A stretch of 25,435 nucleotides of DNA, from assembly GCA_032128415.1 (NCBI GenBank), contig JAQBGW010000084.1, forward strand, positions 1 to 25,435. Reading direction: 5' to 3'. A program made the position numbers and the translations under genes. Numbering within the stretch: position 1 is the stretch's first letter; each line of letters opens with the position of its first letter. This document shows, piece after piece, positions 14,019 to 22,410 of the stretch. Source of the stretch: Ga0077527 sp032128415 (GTDB taxonomy: Bacteria; Pseudomonadota; Gammaproteobacteria; Burkholderiales; SG8-41). The notes below the pieces were generated by a model. The model was not told the DNA's origin and searched no databases. It saw only the letters and a program-made list of their open reading frames with translations.

Positions 14019-14901
14019 GGGGTAGCTCCGGCAAAGCTGCTGCGGCCGCAATGCCGTCATGCACCGTCGGATAATTCAACCGCACGCGTAGCTCCTGCTT
14101 GATTCGCCGGTTAATCAATTGCCGCGACTCCTTCATGAACGAGTAGAGATTTTCGGGGATCGCGGTCTGCGCACCGTCGCGCGCCACACGCGGCGGCCGC
14201 GGCAGGTGGAAGCGGTCGGCAACCATATCGAAATAATCACCCATTTTCTGCGGCGTATCGTCACTGGCGTTGTAACTGCGATTGGCCTGTCCGTGACGCA
14301 GTGCCGCCACCACCATGCGCGCCAGATCATCGGCGTGTACGTGATTCACCCAGGTATCGTCCTGCGGCAGCAACGCCGGCGTGCCGCGACGGATCCGCGC
14401 AACAGGCAGACGGTCTGCAGCATAGATGCCTGGTACGCGAAGGATGCTGACGCGCACCCCCGTCCGCGCGCCCCAGTCCCGCAATCGCTGCTCGGCATCG
14501 GCGCGCCGCTGCGCACGATCGGTCTGCGGCCGCAGCGGCCGCGTCTCATCGATCCACTCGCCGCCGCAATCGCCATACACCCCGCTCGTACTGATATAGA
14601 CAAAGTGCTGTGGTAAGCTCCCGCCCCTCGTGAGGGCCGCGATCAGATGCGCAGTGCGGGTATCGATGCGGCCGTTGCCGGGCGGCGGCGCCAGATGTAT
14701 CACCTCTTGCGCGAGGCCCGATAAACCGGCCAGAGTGTCCGCTTTATCCAGATCGCCGAGGAACGGGATCAGGCTGCGTGCGCGTAACTCGGCAAGCCGT
14801 TCAGCACTATGAGTCAGCGCGTAAATGCGATAACGCAATTGCAGCAGTGACGCTACACGCAGGCCTACGTCGCCGCAACCGACGATCAGCAGGCGTTTCA
14901 T
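14008..14901 (-). CDS. NAD(P)-binding SDR-like protein (YeeZ-type)
   Basis: The 297-residue protein has an N-terminal Rossmann fold with VGCGDVG (7-13), a second strand YRIYALTHS, an acidic GDLDK loop, and the extended-SDR segment FVYISTSGVYGDCGG. The YxxxK catalytic pair is not evident: after the VYG tyrosine the expected lysine is missing. This fits the YeeZ-like atypical extended SDRs. Substrate is unknown. It is the first gene of the run leading into cutA, dsbD and tlpA, and diverges from the ferredoxin-reductase gene. No ribosome binding site is seen before ATG 14901. Confidence 0.85.
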   Translation of the reverse strand: MKRLLIVGCGDVGLRVASLLQLRYRIYALTHSAERLAELRARSLIPFLGDLDKADTLAGLSGLAQEVIHLAPPPGNGRIDTRTAHLIAALTRGGSLPQHFVYISTSGVYGDCGGEWIDETRPLRPQTDRAQRRADAEQRLRDWGARTGVRVSILRVPGIYAADRLPVARIRRGTPALLPQDDTWVNHVHADDLARMVVAALRHGQANRSYNASDDTPQKMGDYFDMVADRFHLPRPPRVARDGAQTAIPENLYSFMKESRQLINRRIKQELRVRLNYPTVHDGIAAAAALPELPRGR

Positions 14902-14978
14902 AATGTATTGTTCGTATAGCGCTTCATATTGCCCTATTTTAGCTCAGCCACTCTCCCCTGATTCCCCGATCAACCAGC

Positions 14979-15998
14979 ATGTCACGACAAATCATTCTCA
15001 GTCCGAGCGGCCATGTGTTACAGGCGCAGGATGGTGAAACCATACTCGAGGCCGCATTGCGCGAGGGTTACATGCTGCCCTACGGCTGCCGCAACGGCGC
15101 TTGCGGTTCGTGCAAGGGCAAGGTCGTCACTGGCACGGTGGATCATGGCAAATCCCAGGAGGCAGCGCTGTCGCCAGCAGAACGTGCTCTGGGCATGGCG
15201 CTGTTCTGTCAGGCCAAACCGCAGACCGATTTGCAGATCGAGTGCCGCGAAATCGGAACCGCCAAGGACATTCCGGTCAAGATACTGCCGTGCCGGGTAC
15301 AAGCGCTGAAATTGGTTGCGCCGGACGTCATGCTGATCCAGCTGCGCCTGCCGAGTGCCGAGCGCATGCAGTTTCTCGCCGGCCAGTACATCGACATATT
15401 GCTCAAGGACGGCACCCGGCGCAGCCTGTCCATGGCCAATCCGCCGCATGATGATGGTTTGCTGGAGCTGCATCTGCGCAATTACGGCGGCACATTCAGC
15501 ACCCACGTTTTTACGCGGATGAAGGAAAAAGATATCCTCCGCTTTGAAGGTCCGCTCGGCACGTTTTATTTACGTGAAGACAGTAACCGGCCGATCGTGC
15601 TGCTCGCCGGAGGCACCGGTTTCGCGCCGATCAAGGCAATTATCGAGCACGCTCTGCATCAAGGCATTCCGCGTACGCTGACGTTGTACCGGGGGGTGCG
15701 GCGCCCAGTCGATCTGTATCTCGACGAGCTGCCGCTGGGATGGCAGCGCGAGCACGGCCTGCGTTACATTCCCGTACTGTCGGATGCGGCTTCTGAAGAC
15801 CTATGGTCGGGACGCCGCGGTCTGGTACATCACGCCGTCATGGAGGATTTACCCGATTTGTCGGGCTTTGACGTGTATGCCTGCGGCGCACCCGCAATGA
15901 TCGAGGCGGCGCGCCGGGATTTTTGCGCTCGTTGCGGTCTGCCGGAATCTGCCTTCTACGCCGATGCTTTCACGCCCGCTTTGCCGGCAGGCGCCTGA
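14979..15998 (+). CDS. 2Fe-2S ferredoxin/FAD/NAD(P) reductase (CDP-6-deoxy-glucoseen reductase-like)
   Basis: The 339-residue flavoprotein has an N-terminal plant-type 2Fe-2S domain with ligands C37, C42, C45 and C77, followed by a ferredoxin-reductase FAD domain (RRSLSMAN at 147-154) and an NAD(P) domain (LLAGGTGFAP, 208-217; YACGAP near the end). Betaproteobacterial proteins of this architecture are usually labelled AscD/CDP-6-deoxy-delta-3,4-glucoseen reductase, but that label derives from sugar biosynthesis clusters and no such genes are here. It likely passes NAD(P)H electrons through FAD and the cluster to an unknown oxygenase or reductase. Its TGA is directly adjacent to the hemY stop on the other strand. 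Confidence 0.9.
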   Translation: MSRQIILSPSGHVLQAQDGETILEAALREGYMLPYGCRNGACGSCKGKVVTGTVDHGKSQEAALSPAERALGMALFCQAKPQTDLQIECREIGTAKDIPVKILPCRVQALKLVAPDVMLIQLRLPSAERMQFLAGQYIDILLKDGTRRSLSMANPPHDDGLLELHLRNYGGTFSTHVFTRMKEKDILRFEGPLGTFYLREDSNRPIVLLAGGTGFAPIKAIIEHALHQGIPRTLTLYRGVRRPVDLYLDELPLGWQREHGLRYIPVLSDAASEDLWSGRRGLVHHAVMEDLPDLSGFDVYACGAPAMIEAARRDFCARCGLPESAFYADAFTPALPAGA

Positions 15999-17207
15999 TC
16001 AGAATGTTTGCCGCCGTTGTTCACCAGCCATCCGGTTGAGCAATCCCACCGCAAGTTCCAGGCTGGCTCGATAGTGGTGGCGCGCATCATCTGCGCGCTC
16101 AATTCGGTCATGCAAGCGCGCAAGCTCCAGATGTGCGGAATAGGTAGGCTCTATAGACAGGCTCGCCTCAAAATAACTCTGCGCCTTGCCCCACAATTGC
16201 TGCTGTGCGCACAATCGCCCCAGCGCCAGCAACAGCGAACCATCCTCGCGATGATCCTTGAGCCAGCGCTCAGCTCGCTCGATCTGTCGCACGGATTCCG
16301 CTGCGCCGCATTCACCGTAGAGATTCACCAACTCGCTGTCCCATGCAACATCCAGACTGCGCTCGATAATCGCTTGCGCTTCGCCGCACAATCCGAACGC
16401 GTGGAATGCCGATGCCGCCTTCGCTGCTACCGTGGTGTCCTTGCGATAGCGTTCCGGCACCCGTCGCCACACTTCCTTGAGTGAGTCCGCGTCAATGGAC
16501 TTGTGTTCGATCCACTGGCTGTACGCTTGGCGGCGTTCAGCATCCGCGCGATCCTTATTGAACACGTCGCGCTTTTCCAATTGGTCGATCAGAGCCGGCA
16601 CCGCCTCCCACTGCCCGGCGCGCTGCCGGGCGAGTAGTTCAAGCCGCAGTGCCGCGGTATGCTTCTTCGGCAACATGGCCAATACCGCAAGCGCGTCCTC
16701 GGGACGCTGTTCATCAAGCAGGATCCGCACCTCACTCACCGTTTTAGCTGAATCGGGCTTTGCCGGATCGGTGACAAGCAGGGCGAGATGCGCATCGCGG
16801 CGCTCGGGCGCACCCAATTCATGCGCTGCAAGAGCAGCAATTACCGCTCCCACATTTACCGGCGCACCAAATTCCATGGCGCGTTTGGCGGCACTTTCGG
16901 CGCGAACGTAGCGACCGGCAAAATAATCCTGCAGCGCCGCAATCAGCGTGTCATGCCCTTTTTTGACGCGGCGTGACTCACGCAGGCGTTTCACGCGACC
17001 CGGCAACTCGATCATCGTCGCCAGCAGTCGCATTAGCAGGTAGAACGCCACAAACCCGGATAACGCCAGAACCAGCGCAAAATTCAAAGACAGTTCGATG
17101 CGCTGCCCCGAGAGAGCCACCAGGACGTAACCGGTGTTCATCTGCGCGAGCAGAGTCAGCCCGGTGGCGAGTGCACACAGCAGCAATATCCAGATCAACC
17201 AGCGCAT
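15999..17207 (-). CDS. hemY: HemY, TPR membrane protein of the hem operon
   Basis: The 402-residue protein carries the HemY N-terminal domain with two membrane helices (about 3-21 and 42-62) and a long C-terminal TPR-like helical repeat domain (about 90-390; for example the ALGRLCAQQQLWGKAQSYFEASL stretch). It belongs to the proteobacterial hemCDXY group, where HemY is thought to assist or regulate tetrapyrrole synthesis; it is not the Bacillus HemY coproporphyrinogen oxidase. AGGAG stands four bases before ATG 17207. It follows hemX after 58 bases and ends back-to-back with the reductase gene. Confidence 0.9.
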   Translation of the reverse strand: MRWLIWILLLCALATGLTLLAQMNTGYVLVALSGQRIELSLNFALVLALSGFVAFYLLMRLLATMIELPGRVKRLRESRRVKKGHDTLIAALQDYFAGRYVRAESAAKRAMEFGAPVNVGAVIAALAAHELGAPERRDAHLALLVTDPAKPDSAKTVSEVRILLDEQRPEDALAVLAMLPKKHTAALRLELLARQRAGQWEAVPALIDQLEKRDVFNKDRADAERRQAYSQWIEHKSIDADSLKEVWRRVPERYRKDTTVAAKAASAFHAFGLCGEAQAIIERSLDVAWDSELVNLYGECGAAESVRQIERAERWLKDHREDGSLLLALGRLCAQQQLWGKAQSYFEASLSIEPTYSAHLELARLHDRIERADDARHHYRASLELAVGLLNRMAGEQRRQTF

Positions 17208-17265
17208 GTGGCTCCTGTTCTCCGGTCGTTCAACGTGCAGCGCGCGTATTTCACCCCAGGCCGAC

Positions 17266-18360
17266 TCAGGCTACCTGTGCCGGCGCCCTGGCGCGGGATA
17301 GGCGCAGCTTGCGCAACAATTCCAGCGTGTCCGTCAAATCCGGTGCGTCGACCCGCACCGGCACGCCCTGCAGTTTGCGCAACGTCGCCGCAGCCGCAAT
17401 CACCGCGCTGTCACGAATATCAAAATGACGCTCCAGCATGGTCAGCGCGGCAAGCAAATCCGCCTGATAACTTTTTGTATCGCGGGCCGACAACGCCACA
17501 CGCGCCCCCAGCAGTCGCAGCTTCATGTTTTCCCGCAGAAAAAACGCCTGCTCGGGCGCCAGTAGCCCGGCATCCTGCTGATCGACGCGTTGCACGCGCA
17601 CCAGTTGGCGCAACTCCTGCCACATGCCACGCAACAGGCGTTCCCATCTGGGAAGCTCCGCAGGGGACGGCATGGTTGCTGTCGCTTCAGGACGAGCGCG
17701 GGCGTCCATCGCCAATGGCAGTTTTTCGATGACGGCCAACACATCGTCAATCCAGGACCCGGCGCCATAAACATCGATCAGTGGCAATGCCTTGAGGCGC
17801 TCAATATCGCGGTTGAGTACCCGCCGTAACGCGCCGTAGCGCGATTGATCCGTGCGTTTCAGTCGCGTCTCGGCATTTTCAAGACCAATCAACGCCGCGT
17901 GCGCATTGCCGGCGATCTGCAGTTGCTGACTGGCGAGCAGCACGGATTGCTCAATCTCGGCGACAATCCATTCGTCGCGACTGCGTGAAAGTTCCTGATA
18001 CAGGGTTTCGAGCGCAATTTGCTGGCCCTGCGACTCGGCAAGTTTTGCCTCAAGCATACTCAGCTTGATCTCCACCTCCTTCAGCGCCGCCGCTGCCTGA
18101 CCCGTGCGCAGCAAGGCATCCTTGTTGCGCGCCTCCATGTCGGCCAACCGGCCGGCAAAATCACGGCGCAGGGCATCATTATTTCCTCTGTCGCGCACCC
18201 ACTGATATCCGGAAAATCCCACAGCAGCCAATGCTAAAACCAGCGCCAGGATCGCTGTCACGCTGCGGCTGTCGCGCACCGCGCGACCTGCCGCAGGGTC
18301 AGCGACCGCCTGCTGAGCCTCCGGCGCCATGTTTCCCACTTCGGGCTGTGTGTCACTCAT
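17266..18360 (-). CDS. hemX: HemX, membrane-anchored coiled-coil protein
   Basis: The 364-residue protein has one membrane segment (about residues 33-53, VTAILALVLALAAVGFSGYQW) followed by a long predicted coiled coil (about 65-130) and a helical periplasmic domain. It matches the HemX family encoded between hemD and hemY. It is often annotated as uroporphyrinogen-III C-methyltransferase, but I see no SAM-dependent tetrapyrrole methylase motifs, so that activity is unsupported. It begins 30 bases after hemD. Role in heme synthesis is by association. Confidence 0.88.
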   Translation of the reverse strand: MSDTQPEVGNMAPEAQQAVADPAAGRAVRDSRSVTAILALVLALAAVGFSGYQWVRDRGNNDALRRDFAGRLADMEARNKDALLRTGQAAAALKEVEIKLSMLEAKLAESQGQQIALETLYQELSRSRDEWIVAEIEQSVLLASQQLQIAGNAHAALIGLENAETRLKRTDQSRYGALRRVLNRDIERLKALPLIDVYGAGSWIDDVLAVIEKLPLAMDARARPEATATMPSPAELPRWERLLRGMWQELRQLVRVQRVDQQDAGLLAPEQAFFLRENMKLRLLGARVALSARDTKSYQADLLAALTMLERHFDIRDSAVIAAAATLRKLQGVPVRVDAPDLTDTLELLRKLRLSRARAPAQVA

Positions 18361-18390
18361 GCGCGCAGAATAACATGCATCAATTGAAAT

Positions 18391-19167
18391 TCATCGCGCT
18401 GCCGACCACTGTTGCAGCGCCGCCATCAGTCCCTCGTCCCCCGGTGCGGCTTCAATCACATGCATGCAGCCCAGTTCCCGCGCAGTGGCAGCAATGCGTG
18501 GGTGCGGCAAGAACACCGGGGTGCGGCACAGCCACGGCTGGCCGGGCTTGCCGACCATTTCGAACAGATTGCGCATCCCCTCGCTGCTGGTGACGGTAAC
18601 CGCATGCACCTCGTTGTTCGTCCACGATTTCAGCAGCGGTGCAGCCTCGGCATGCGGTCGGGCACGGCGATAACACTCCGCATATTCAACTTGCGCGCCG
18701 CGCGCAGTCAGTGTGTCGCCCAGCAGTTCGCGTCCGCCTTCACCACGAAATATCACGACGCGCTGCCCCGCGACCGCCTGCAGTTGCGGCATGTCGAGCA
18801 ACCGCTCACTGTCAAATGAACGCGCCGGCACAATGACTTCGTTGATGCCGAATCGCATGAGTTCTTTGGCGCCGCCTTTGCCAATTGCCGCCGCACGCAA
18901 TCCCGGAGGCCAGGTGCGCCGCGCAGTGATCTGGCGCATCGCCCGCGCCACGGCATTCGGGCTGATGAAAATTGCGAGACTGTAATTGTCCATCCGGTCG
19001 ATAACATCGATCAGCGGTTGTATATCGGCGATATCGAGTATCTCGATAACCGGAAACAGAATGGCGTTGCCGCCTGCCGCGTGTATGGCCTCGGCCAGGG
19101 GCGCCGACTGGTTCGCGGGCCGGGTCACCACGATGCCACATCCGGCGAGCGGGCCGGCGGCGCTCAT
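18391..19167 (-). CDS. hemD: Uroporphyrinogen-III synthase
   Basis: The 258-residue enzyme closes hydroxymethylbilane to uroporphyrinogen III with inversion of ring D. The family is weakly conserved; visible anchors are the N-terminal VVTRPANQS, the FISPNAV segment with the following IGKGGAKEL, the FRGEGGRELL block near 140, the YECYRR-type segment (YAECYRRARP) and the C-terminal TVTSSEGMRNL. Its ATG overlaps the hemC stop as ATGA, so the two are translationally coupled, matching the consecutive reactions. Confidence 0.93.
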   Translation of the reverse strand: MSAAGPLAGCGIVVTRPANQSAPLAEAIHAAGGNAILFPVIEILDIADIQPLIDVIDRMDNYSLAIFISPNAVARAMRQITARRTWPPGLRAAAIGKGGAKELMRFGINEVIVPARSFDSERLLDMPQLQAVAGQRVVIFRGEGGRELLGDTLTARGAQVEYAECYRRARPHAEAAPLLKSWTNNEVHAVTVTSSEGMRNLFEMVGKPGQPWLCRTPVFLPHPRIAATARELGCMHVIEAAPGDEGLMAALQQWSAAR

Positions 19168-20117
19168 GTTCGCTGTTCAAGCGCCGCGAGGATTTGCGCT
19201 GCCCCCTGGCGCTTGAGCGTTTCGGCAAGTGCTGTGCCCACGGCTTCCGCCTCGGCGGCGGTGCCGGACGTTTCCGCGCGCACGATTCTGGATCCGTCAG
19301 GGGCGCCCACCAGCCCGCGCAACCGCAACTGCGTACCGCTCAGTTCGGCGAATCCGGCAAGCGGCACATTGCAACTGCCGGCCAGCGCGCGCGAGAACGC
19401 CCTTTCGGCCACGACGCAATCCCGCGTCGGCGCATGCACCAGTGGCGCAAGCATGGCGACGAGATCCTCACGATCGGCGCGGCATTCAATGCCGAGAGCG
19501 CCCTGACCGACCGCAGGCAGGCATTCTTCGGGTGTCAATAAAGCCGTGATGCGGTCGGCCAAGCCGAGCCGCTTGAGGCCTGCCGCGGCGAGAATGATGG
19601 CACCGTACTGCCCCTCATCGAGTTTGCGCAGCCGTGTTTGCACATTGCCGCGCAGTGGCTCGATGCGCAGGTGCGGAAATCTCGCCCGTAACTGGCACTC
19701 GCGACGCAGGCTCGACGTACCCACCTGTGTGCCTGCCGGCAATGCAGCGAGGTTCGCGTAATCATTGGCCACGAACGCATCACGGGGATCTGCGCGCTCG
19801 AGCGTGGCCGCCAGCACAAAGCCCGGGGGCAGGTGCATCGGCACATCTTTCATGGAATGAACCGCGATGTCCGCGCGGCCATCATCGAGTGCGTCTTCCA
19901 GTTCCTTGATGAACAGGCCTTTGCCACCAATCTTGGCGAGAGACGCGCCCAGGTTTCGGTCGCCTTCGGTGGTCATTCCGAGTAACGTAACTGTCAGCGC
20001 CGGATATAATCTCTGCAACGCGGCTTGCACGTGGTGCGCCTGCCACAACGCCAGCGCGGACTCGCGCGTGGCGATCACCAGGGAATCCGGCGAGCGTTGG
20101 GCGTATTTTTGTATCAT
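19164..20117 (-). CDS. hemC: Hydroxymethylbilane synthase (porphobilinogen deaminase)
   Basis: The enzyme polymerises four porphobilinogens into hydroxymethylbilane. From ATG 20117 it has 317 residues. Visible are IATRESALALWQA, TEGDRN, GKGLFIKELEDAL, HSMKDVP (with catalytic D91), GTSSLRR and LRGNVQTRL; the dipyrromethane cofactor cysteine is C249 in GSCNVPLAG. A frame to 20279 is open, but the added 54 residues run antisense through the thioredoxin-like gene. ATG 20117 lacks a ribosome binding site and stands four bases after a perfect TATAAT (20122-20127). A GTG at 20078 with GGA upstream is a possible alternative but would trim the first strand. Confidence 0.96.
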   Translation of the reverse strand: MIQKYAQRSPDSLVIATRESALALWQAHHVQAALQRLYPALTVTLLGMTTEGDRNLGASLAKIGGKGLFIKELEDALDDGRADIAVHSMKDVPMHLPPGFVLAATLERADPRDAFVANDYANLAALPAGTQVGTSSLRRECQLRARFPHLRIEPLRGNVQTRLRKLDEGQYGAIILAAAGLKRLGLADRITALLTPEECLPAVGQGALGIECRADREDLVAMLAPLVHAPTRDCVVAERAFSRALAGSCNVPLAGFAELSGTQLRLRGLVGAPDGSRIVRAETSGTAAEAEAVGTALAETLKRQGAAQILAALEQRT

Positions 20118-20130
20118 ATTGATTATATTG
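20118..20130. promoter_or_regulatory. 13-base divergent gap between hemC and the CPYC gene, with -10 elements
   Basis: The whole spacer between the two start codons is 13 bases of A/T-rich sequence formed by a near-tandem ATATTGATT/ATATTGATG repeat. The minus strand has TATAAT (20127-20122), and the plus strand has TATATT (20124-20129) directly before the ATG. Neither strand has a good -35 or a ribosome binding site, and any -35 must lie in the opposing gene. Confidence 0.4.
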
Positions 20131-20604
20131 ATGAAATTACGATTCTGGCGCTGGTTGATTGTAACATGCACGGCGCTGCTCGCAGTGCCGGCGGCGGCGC
20201 AATTGATCGCCGCCGACGACCTCGCAGCCACCGCGGCCGAGGCGCGCGCGCACCGCGTGCCGGTGCTCATCGCCTTCATGCAGCAATCCTGTCCGTACTG
20301 CGCCGTGGCCCGACGCGATTACCTGACGGTGCTGCAAAACGATCCGCAGTGGAAACATCGTGTGCTGATTCGTGAAATTGAGACAGATCGCAGCCTCGAG
20401 CTGCGCGATTTTTCCGGCATCGTAACTACTCATCGTGAATTCGCCCGCGCGCAGAAAGTGCGGCAGGTGCCGACCCTCATCGCTTTCGATGCCGATGGAA
20501 AACGCGTATCACCGCCCATCATCGGCCTGCTGGGCGACGAATTTTACCGGCTATACATCGAGCAGGCGATTGAGGCTGGAATCACGAAAATGCAGCGCCG
20601 CTGA
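20131..20604 (+). CDS. Exported thioredoxin-fold protein with CPYC active site
   Basis: The 157-residue protein has a clear signal peptide (KLRFWRW, hydrophobic core, cleavage near AAA-Q at 23/24), then a thioredoxin fold: LIAFMQQSCPYCAVARRD with the redox pair C54/C57, and the cis-proline loop QVPTLIAFD (112-120). It resembles SoxW-like periplasmic thioredoxins. CPYC is the active site of glutaredoxins, suggesting a more reducing or mixed-disulfide role, which is inference. It lies on the opposite strand between algR and hemC, which are usually on one strand side by side, and is packed without spare sequence: 13 bases from the hemC start and zero bases from the algR stop. Confidence 0.88.
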   Translation: MKLRFWRWLIVTCTALLAVPAAAQLIAADDLAATAAEARAHRVPVLIAFMQQSCPYCAVARRDYLTVLQNDPQWKHRVLIREIETDRSLELRDFSGIVTTHREFARAQKVRQVPTLIAFDADGKRVSPPIIGLLGDEFYRLYIEQAIEAGITKMQRR

Positions 20605-21360
20605 TCAGCGTGCCTGCTCGCGTACCACATGCTGTTGGCGACGGCTGACCGGTAACCGTTCATCCAGATCGGCAAGCACTACCTGCCAACTCCCATCGCC
20701 CGTATCAGCACCGGTACGTTCAAATCCACGAATGGCCGCACGCGCCACCAGGCAGTTGCGATGCACGCGTACAAATCGGGCTCCGAATTCCTGTTCCAAC
20801 CGCGTCAGTGATTCCTCGATCAGATATTCCCTCTGCGCGGTACGCACTGTGACGTATTTCAGCTCGGCACGCAGATAACGTACATCCTCTATGGGAATCA
20901 GATGTACCTTGCCGCGCTCTGCTGCGCTCAGACAGGAGCGCGGTGCCTGCTGCAGTTCGCGCAGCACCTCCGCCTGCGGCGCGTGATTTTGTGCTACCCG
21001 CGCCAGCGCTTCCTGCAACCTCGCGGCACGGATCGGTTTGAGCAGGTAGTCCACTGCATGCAGGTCAAAAGCCTGAATCGCGTAGGCATCGTACGCTGTC
21101 GTAAAAATCACTGCTGGCGGTGGCTCCAGTTTCTGCAAGTGTTGCGCAACTTCAATGCCATCCATGCCCGGCATGCGCACATCGAGCAGCACAACATCAA
21201 TGCCGCCGCCTTCGACCTGGCGCAATGCTTCGCGGCCGCTGGCGACATCCCCGACTATTTCAACCGGCACCACCGGATGCACGTCGGCCAGCAAATCACG
21301 CATGCGGTTACGCGCTGGCGCTTCATCGTCAACAATCAAGACGCGCAGCAGCGCGCTCAC
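20605..21360 (-). CDS. algR: LytTR-family response regulator, AlgR-like
   Basis: The 251-residue regulator has an N-terminal receiver domain with the acidic pair D11/D12, phospho-acceptor D60 in LLDVRMPGMDG, T88 and K108 in YLLKPI, and a C-terminal LytTR DNA-binding domain (about 145-245; VHLIPIEDVRYLRAELKYVTV, FVRVHRNCLV). AlgR-type regulators control twitching, cell-surface and metabolic genes in pseudomonads; the target genes here are unknown. GTG 21360 overlaps the algZ stop as GTGA, so kinase and regulator are coupled. Its TGA abuts the stop of the CPYC gene inside a 12-bp palindrome. Confidence 0.92.
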   Translation of the reverse strand: MSALLRVLIVDDEAPARNRMRDLLADVHPVVPVEIVGDVASGREALRQVEGGGIDVVLLDVRMPGMDGIEVAQHLQKLEPPPAVIFTTAYDAYAIQAFDLHAVDYLLKPIRAARLQEALARVAQNHAPQAEVLRELQQAPRSCLSAAERGKVHLIPIEDVRYLRAELKYVTVRTAQREYLIEESLTRLEQEFGARFVRVHRNCLVARAAIRGFERTGADTGDGSWQVVLADLDERLPVSRRQQHVVREQAR

Positions 21361-22376
21361 GGTTGTCCAGCCTTCACGTAAGGCATGGTCATGCGGACTT
21401 CGTAAGTATCGTCGCCCACCTTGGTGGTCAGTTCCGCCGCCACGTCAAAATGCAATTGCAGGCGTTCGCGGATATTGGCCAGCGCCATCTTGTTGCCGAC
21501 ATGATGATTGCCCGTCGCACGATACGGATTGCGCAGCACCGCATGCAAACGGTCGTGCGCCACATAGACTTTGATACTGATCGTGCCCGGCACTTCGCTC
21601 GGCTCAATGCCGTGATAAACGGCATTTTCGAGCAAGGGTTGCAGCGCCAGGGGTGGTATCAACGCATCTTGCGGCAGGTTTTCAGTATGCCATTCCACGC
21701 GCAGCCGATCACCAAGTCGTAGCTGCTCCAGATCCAGATATTGGCGGCAGAGCTCGATTTCCTGCGTAATCGGTGTCAGTTCCCGATTGTCCGCCATCAG
21801 CGCGCGGAACAGGCCCGCCAGATCCTCAAGCGCCGCCTCGGCGCGCCGCGGCTCCTGACGCACCAGCGACAGCACTGCATTCATGCTGTTGAACAGGAAA
21901 TGTGGACGAATGCGCGCCTGCAGTGCCTGCAGACGCGCCTCGGCTAACGCCGGGGACAGCGCAAGGCCGCGTAACTCGAAATAGACCAGCAGCATGCCGG
22001 TAACCGCAGCGACGATAGTCAGCAAGCGAGGCAGCGCCGCGGTATCGATGATAAGCATCGCGCGACCACCGAAGTACAGTGCTGCGGTCAACGCCAGCTC
22101 GATTGCAAATATCGCGACAATACCCAGCATATGGGGCAGGCGGCGGAGAAATGCGCCGCAGGCGGCTAGCACCAGGATGCTCAGCAGCAGCAGCGGCTCG
22201 ACCAGTGCGGCGATCTCGGTAAACTGCGCGGGCCAGTCCCGCAACAGGGAAACCTGGAGCAACGCCGCCAGCGCGGCCATGCCGTTCACGATCACCAGCA
22301 CCCGCAGCAGGATTCCGAAATTGCGGAAGTCCGGCAGGGCGCCGGTGTTGGCATTATGATTTATACTCCGCGCCAT
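21357..22376 (-). CDS. algZ: LytS-type sensor histidine kinase, AlgZ/FimS-like
   Basis: The 339-residue protein has an N-terminal membrane domain of about four helices (about 22-44, 57-77, 83-103, 117-135) followed by a His_kinase (PF06580-type) core: ARIRPHFLFNSMNAVLSLV with phospho-acceptor H159, the N box LLENAVYHGIEP (N251), and a G-box-like VGNKMALANIRERL. In the last motif a lysine stands where the family usually has a glycine. The expected partner is AlgR. It diverges from argH with only 34 bases between the start codons. Confidence 0.9.
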   Translation of the reverse strand: MARSINHNANTGALPDFRNFGILLRVLVIVNGMAALAALLQVSLLRDWPAQFTEIAALVEPLLLLSILVLAACGAFLRRLPHMLGIVAIFAIELALTAALYFGGRAMLIIDTAALPRLLTIVAAVTGMLLVYFELRGLALSPALAEARLQALQARIRPHFLFNSMNAVLSLVRQEPRRAEAALEDLAGLFRALMADNRELTPITQEIELCRQYLDLEQLRLGDRLRVEWHTENLPQDALIPPLALQPLLENAVYHGIEPSEVPGTISIKVYVAHDRLHAVLRNPYRATGNHHVGNKMALANIRERLQLHFDVAAELTTKVGDDTYEVRMTMPYVKAGQP

Positions 22377-22410
22377 GGCGGTTTCATTCTAGCAGGGCTC
22401 ACGCAGGCTC

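Noticed and set aside
17266..18360. HemX as a uroporphyrinogen-III C-methyltransferase
   Set aside because: The protein is one membrane helix plus coiled coil; the SAM-dependent methylase domain that the name implies is absent.
20118..20279. 54-residue N-terminal extension of hemC
   Set aside because: It is antisense to the signal peptide and CPYC region of the neighbouring gene and is low-complexity Ala/Ser; family N-termini start near IATR.
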